Positions 16,481 to 18,572 of a DNA stretch of 18,572 nucleotides are shown here, in pieces (within the stretch, counting starts at the first letter, position 1; each line of letters begins with the position of its first letter). Made by a program: the position numbers and the translations under genes. The notes below the pieces were generated by a model. That model worked only from the letters and a program-made list of their open reading frames with translations. It was not told the origin of the DNA and made no database searches. Source of the DNA: a candidate division CSSED10-310 bacterium (GTDB lineage Bacteria > CSSED10-310 > JAFGJC01); the NCBI GenBank assembly GCA_016929305.1, contig JAFGJC010000172.1, forward strand, positions 1 to 18,572, in the 5' to 3' direction.

Positions 16481-16501
16481 CCTGAAATTTGATCTTTCAG
16501 G
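16481..16501 (-). promoter_or_regulatory. Perfect inverted repeat in the grpE leader
   Basis: CCTGAAA and TTTCAGG (7 bp, 7-nt loop) lie about 15-35 nt into the predicted grpE transcript. On the minus strand the T run comes before the hairpin, not after it, so it is not a terminator. It could be an operator, an RNA thermometer part or an mRNA-stabilising stem. Confidence 0.45.
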
Positions 16502-16522
16502 AAAAAATATATTGCGACACTT

Positions 16523-16551
16523 AATATAATAGTTGAGTATATCCTTGTCAA
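16523..16551 (-). promoter_or_regulatory. Near-consensus sigma-70 promoter ahead of grpE
   Basis: On the minus strand TTGACA (16551-16546), a 17-nt spacer and TATATT (16528-16523) give 11 of 12 consensus matches. The expected start is near 16516, leaving a leader of about 90 nt. No heat-shock sigma-32 box or CIRCE element (TTAGCACTC-N9-GAGTGCTAA) is visible, so if grpE is heat-induced here the means is different. The -35 box begins 7 nt past the stop of the upstream glycosyltransferase gene. Confidence 0.75.
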
Positions 16552-16557
16552 ATAATT

Positions 16558-17682
16558 TCAAAATAATACAAAACTCCCGTTAGCTTCCGTCGTGCTGGTC
16601 TGGGAAGCCGGCCATCGATACACTCGCCAGTACCACTTGCCTTTCGCGAGTCGGTTCAACAGAGATTCAGGCAAGAAAAACTCAGGTTTCGTACAGGTGC
16701 CGGCAAATTTGTCGAAAAAAAGAGGCGTGTTAGAAAGTTCGAACAGGTAGCGTATTTCAGGGGAACCGTCCCATACAATTTTATGGTCACCTGCTGATTT
16801 CAGTATTTCAGGAGGATATGGGCTGTGACTGACGTGTGATTTAAAAAATACTTTTTCGAAGATTTTTGCTGATTTCAGAAGAACAACGCTCCATATTCCG
16901 CTGTGTTTTCTGAGAAATTTGACGGGCGTGGCATCCCAATTGTAAATTTCCTGTTTTGGTGCTTCAGGATGCTGTTTGGATTGACCGAAGTAGTGCACAA
17001 TGAACGTTTTTGGCAAGATTTTTATTTTTTTCGATTGTTTTTTGAATACGGCAGCCAGATCAGAATCTTCATAACCCATAAAGAATCTTTCATCCAATCC
17101 GCCAATATCTAAAAGACTTTTTCGGTCAGTAAAGAAAGCTGCTCCACCGATTCCTTCCACTTCACATGCATTTTCGGCTTCCCAGAGTTTAAAATCGATT
17201 TCCCAGCATTTCCGCAACTCCTTTTCAATCCAGGGGAAGGGAATACTGGTGAATACGGCCAGCATCCTTCGAAGTGATGGGATTTTAAGGGAGCAGACTT
17301 CGAGTGTTTTGTGTCTATCAAGAAAGGTTCGCGGTCCAACTGCACCTGTATCGCTATTAACCTTTAGAAAATCATAAAGCGTGCCAAGTGTGTTTGGCTG
17401 AATCTCTGTATCTGGATTCAGGAGAAACACATAATCACCATTTGCGAGCTGCAAACCCTGATTATTTGCCATGGAAAAACCATTATTTCGAGTGTTTCGA
17501 ATAAGGTTTACGAATGGAAACCGGGTTTCAATCATTTCACAACTACCGTCTGTCGATGCGTTATCGACGATGATTATTTGAACGTTCAGCTGATGGGTAC
17601 TTTTTAATATTGAGTCAATACAACTGCTTAAAAGTTCCACAGTATTGAAATTTACGATTATAACAGAGATGTCGACATTCAT
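16558..17682 (-). CDS. Family 2 glycosyltransferase with extra C-terminal beta-rich domain
   Basis: A 374-aa cytoplasmic enzyme. Residues 1-280 are a GT2 (GT-A fold) domain of the rhamnosyltransferase/WbbL kind: SVIIVNFNT (6-14), IIVDNASTDGS (37-47), NNGFSMANNQGL (66-77), LLNPDTE (87-93, metal-binding Asp) and GYEDSDLAAVFKK (203-215, catalytic acidic residues). It would add a sugar from a nucleotide donor to a lipid-linked glycan. Residues 288-374 do not belong to the GT2 fold: the pattern IVWDGSPEIRYLFELS ... GKWYWRVYRW resembles fibronectin type III-like beta-sandwich sequences. No clear Shine-Dalgarno precedes ATG 17682. It is divergent from the kinase gene with 61 nt between. Confidence 0.88.
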   Translation of the reverse strand: MNVDISVIIVNFNTVELLSSCIDSILKSTHQLNVQIIIVDNASTDGSCEMIETRFPFVNLIRNTRNNGFSMANNQGLQLANGDYVFLLNPDTEIQPNTLGTLYDFLKVNSDTGAVGPRTFLDRHKTLEVCSLKIPSLRRMLAVFTSIPFPWIEKELRKCWEIDFKLWEAENACEVEGIGGAAFFTDRKSLLDIGGLDERFFMGYEDSDLAAVFKKQSKKIKILPKTFIVHYFGQSKQHPEAPKQEIYNWDATPVKFLRKHSGIWSVVLLKSAKIFEKVFFKSHVSHSPYPPEILKSAGDHKIVWDGSPEIRYLFELSNTPLFFDKFAGTCTKPEFFLPESLLNRLAKGKWYWRVYRWPASQTSTTEANGSFVLF

Positions 17683-17700
17683 AATGAATATGCTAAACTG

Positions 17701-17712
17701 ATTGGCACCAAT
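17701..17712. promoter_or_regulatory. Small palindrome between divergent genes
   Basis: ATTGG-CA-CCAAT, perfect 5-bp arms, sits in the 61-bp gap between the divergent glycosyltransferase and kinase starts. A binding site for a regulator of both is possible, but a palindrome this short can occur by chance. Confidence 0.25.
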
Positions 17713-17743
17713 TCGTCCAGGATAAAAAAGAGGTTAAGTGTAA

Positions 17744-18572
17744 TTGAAGAATCAGGCACTAAACAGGGACTCAACGCCAAAGAGCATTGATGGATATGCG
17801 GTGGAAAGGGTGTTGGGTGAGGGTGCTTCCGGTACGGTATATCTTGTTAAACTGCCTGGAAGGCAGCGATTTGCAGCACTCAAGCTTTTAAAACACTATC
17901 TGGATGAAGCGGAGGTGTTACAGATCCGAAGAGAATTTACGGCTGTTGTGCGTTGTCAGCATCCGCACATCATTAGTGTATATGGGTTTGGTGAATTTCA
18001 GAACAGACCCTACTACTTAATGGAGTATCTTAAGGGAGATGATCTTGTCACGGAGATCAGGCGCGGTCAACGGCCAAATGCAGCGTTGAACAGAGAAAGG
18101 TTGACGAAGCTGACGACCGTTGTGATTCAGATACTGGACGCCCTGCAATATCTTCATTCACGGCGGATTGTACATCGTGATCTTAAACCTGCAAACCTGA
18201 TCATGACTGATCGAGAACATGTTAAACTGCTTGATTTCGGACTTGCGATAAATCCTTTTGAAAAAGGTAAACCTTCGAATTCAATCGGAGGTACAGCAGG
18301 ATATTTCGCGCCTGAACAAATACAATCGAAGCAGGCTGATCCGCGGAGTGATCTTTATGCTGTGGGAGTGTGTATTTATCAATGTTTATGTGGGATACAT
18401 CCTTTCGGGCTGGACAATGATTGGCAGACGCTTCTGAATAAACAGTTGACGAACAAGTTTGCGCTGCCCAGCGTTCTTTATCCGGAATTGCCCAAGCAAT
18501 GGGATGCTTTAATTTCCCGATTGCTTGATGCCAATCCCTATAACCGTTACCAGAGCGTACCGGAGGTTCTGC
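17744..18572 (+). CDS. Ser/Thr protein kinase (Hanks type), 3' partial
   Basis: The first 276 codons of a eukaryotic-like Ser/Thr kinase; the gene runs past the right edge. All catalytic landmarks are present: glycine loop GEGASGTVY (25-33), Lys47 in AALKLLK, HRDLKPAN with catalytic Asp146, DFG (164-166), the activation-segment end GTAGYFAPEQ, SDLYAVGVCIYQCLCG, and a late Arg in NPYNRYQS. No transmembrane or sensor part is seen yet; those normally follow the kinase domain. The start is TTG 17744: a TAA at 17741-17743 closes the frame upstream, AAAGAGG (17727-17733) lies 10 nt before, and no ATG occurs before the glycine loop. Neighbouring targets are unknown. Confidence 0.92.
   Translation, partial: MKNQALNRDSTPKSIDGYAVERVLGEGASGTVYLVKLPGRQRFAALKLLKHYLDEAEVLQIRREFTAVVRCQHPHIISVYGFGEFQNRPYYLMEYLKGDDLVTEIRRGQRPNAALNRERLTKLTTVVIQILDALQYLHSRRIVHRDLKPANLIMTDREHVKLLDFGLAINPFEKGKPSNSIGGTAGYFAPEQIQSKQADPRSDLYAVGVCIYQCLCGIHPFGLDNDWQTLLNKQLTNKFALPSVLYPELPKQWDALISRLLDANPYNRYQSVPEVL

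Noticed and set aside
16481..16506. Hairpin before grpE as terminator of the upstream glycosyltransferase gene
   Set aside because: In the direction of transcription the T run precedes the stem, so the order is wrong for a rho-independent terminator.
17701..17720. TTGGCAC in the glycosyltransferase/kinase gap as a sigma-54 promoter
   Set aside because: No GC follows 10 nt after the GG; the motif is better described as a small palindrome.
1..18572. CRISPR arrays, tRNA or rRNA genes, insertion sequences, att sites, phage genes
   Set aside because: No regularly spaced direct repeats, cloverleaf, transposase or integrase motif was seen on either strand.

Overview
The window reads as ordinary chromosome from a Gram-negative, probably anaerobic bacterium. 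Three things point that way: a yedF-selD pair in which selD itself needs an in-frame UGA (selenocysteine), a good match to a sigma-54 promoter, and a secreted DUF3857/transglutaminase protein. Together these fit Desulfobacterota (former Deltaproteobacteria) or a neighbouring phylum, but nothing here fixes the taxon. Base composition looks mid-range by eye (not counted). TTG start codons are used at least twice. I see no IS element, integrase, phage gene, CRISPR array, tRNA or rRNA.

Left part (1-4281): the 3' end of yedF, then selD (selenophosphate synthase; UGA at 397-399 read as Sec with a hairpin just after it). Next come a TauE/SafE-type membrane exporter on the minus strand, a DHH/DHHA1 phosphoesterase on the plus strand, and a TtcA-like PP-loop tRNA-thiolation enzyme on the minus strand. 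The last two converge on one shared CTAG. The ttcA-like gene has a TTGACA-17-TAAAAC promoter placed so that transcription should begin at the start codon, which suggests a leaderless mRNA.

Middle (4282-10852): a 288-bp intergenic stretch carries a sigma-54 type -24/-12 element just ahead of a two-gene unit, a ComEA-like helix-hairpin-helix protein and a short SSB without the usual acidic tail. A strong hairpin at 5293-5342 closes that unit. On the minus strand lies a 1280-residue secreted protein made of two DUF3857-transglutaminase modules; the first has Cys-His-Asp and the second has lost the cysteine. Divergent from it is a multi-membrane-span GT39/ArnT-like glycosyltransferase.

Right part (10859-18572): five minus-strand genes read grpE, YugP-type zinc peptidase, HyuA-like ASKHA protein, histone-deacetylase-family amidohydrolase with a C-terminal zinc ribbon, and acyltransferase-3 membrane protein. 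Gaps are 1, 137, 9 and 1 nt. A near-consensus sigma-70 promoter (TTGACA-17-TATATT) lies ahead of grpE. Upstream is a family-2 glycosyltransferase with an extra C-terminal beta-rich domain, and divergent from it a Ser/Thr protein kinase that runs off the right edge.

Most genes are housekeeping or cell-envelope functions. The least explained unit is the tightly packed hyuA-HDAC-acyltransferase trio. No intergenic stretch exceeds 300 bp; the longest are 4282-4569, 2214-2443 and 9217-9415.
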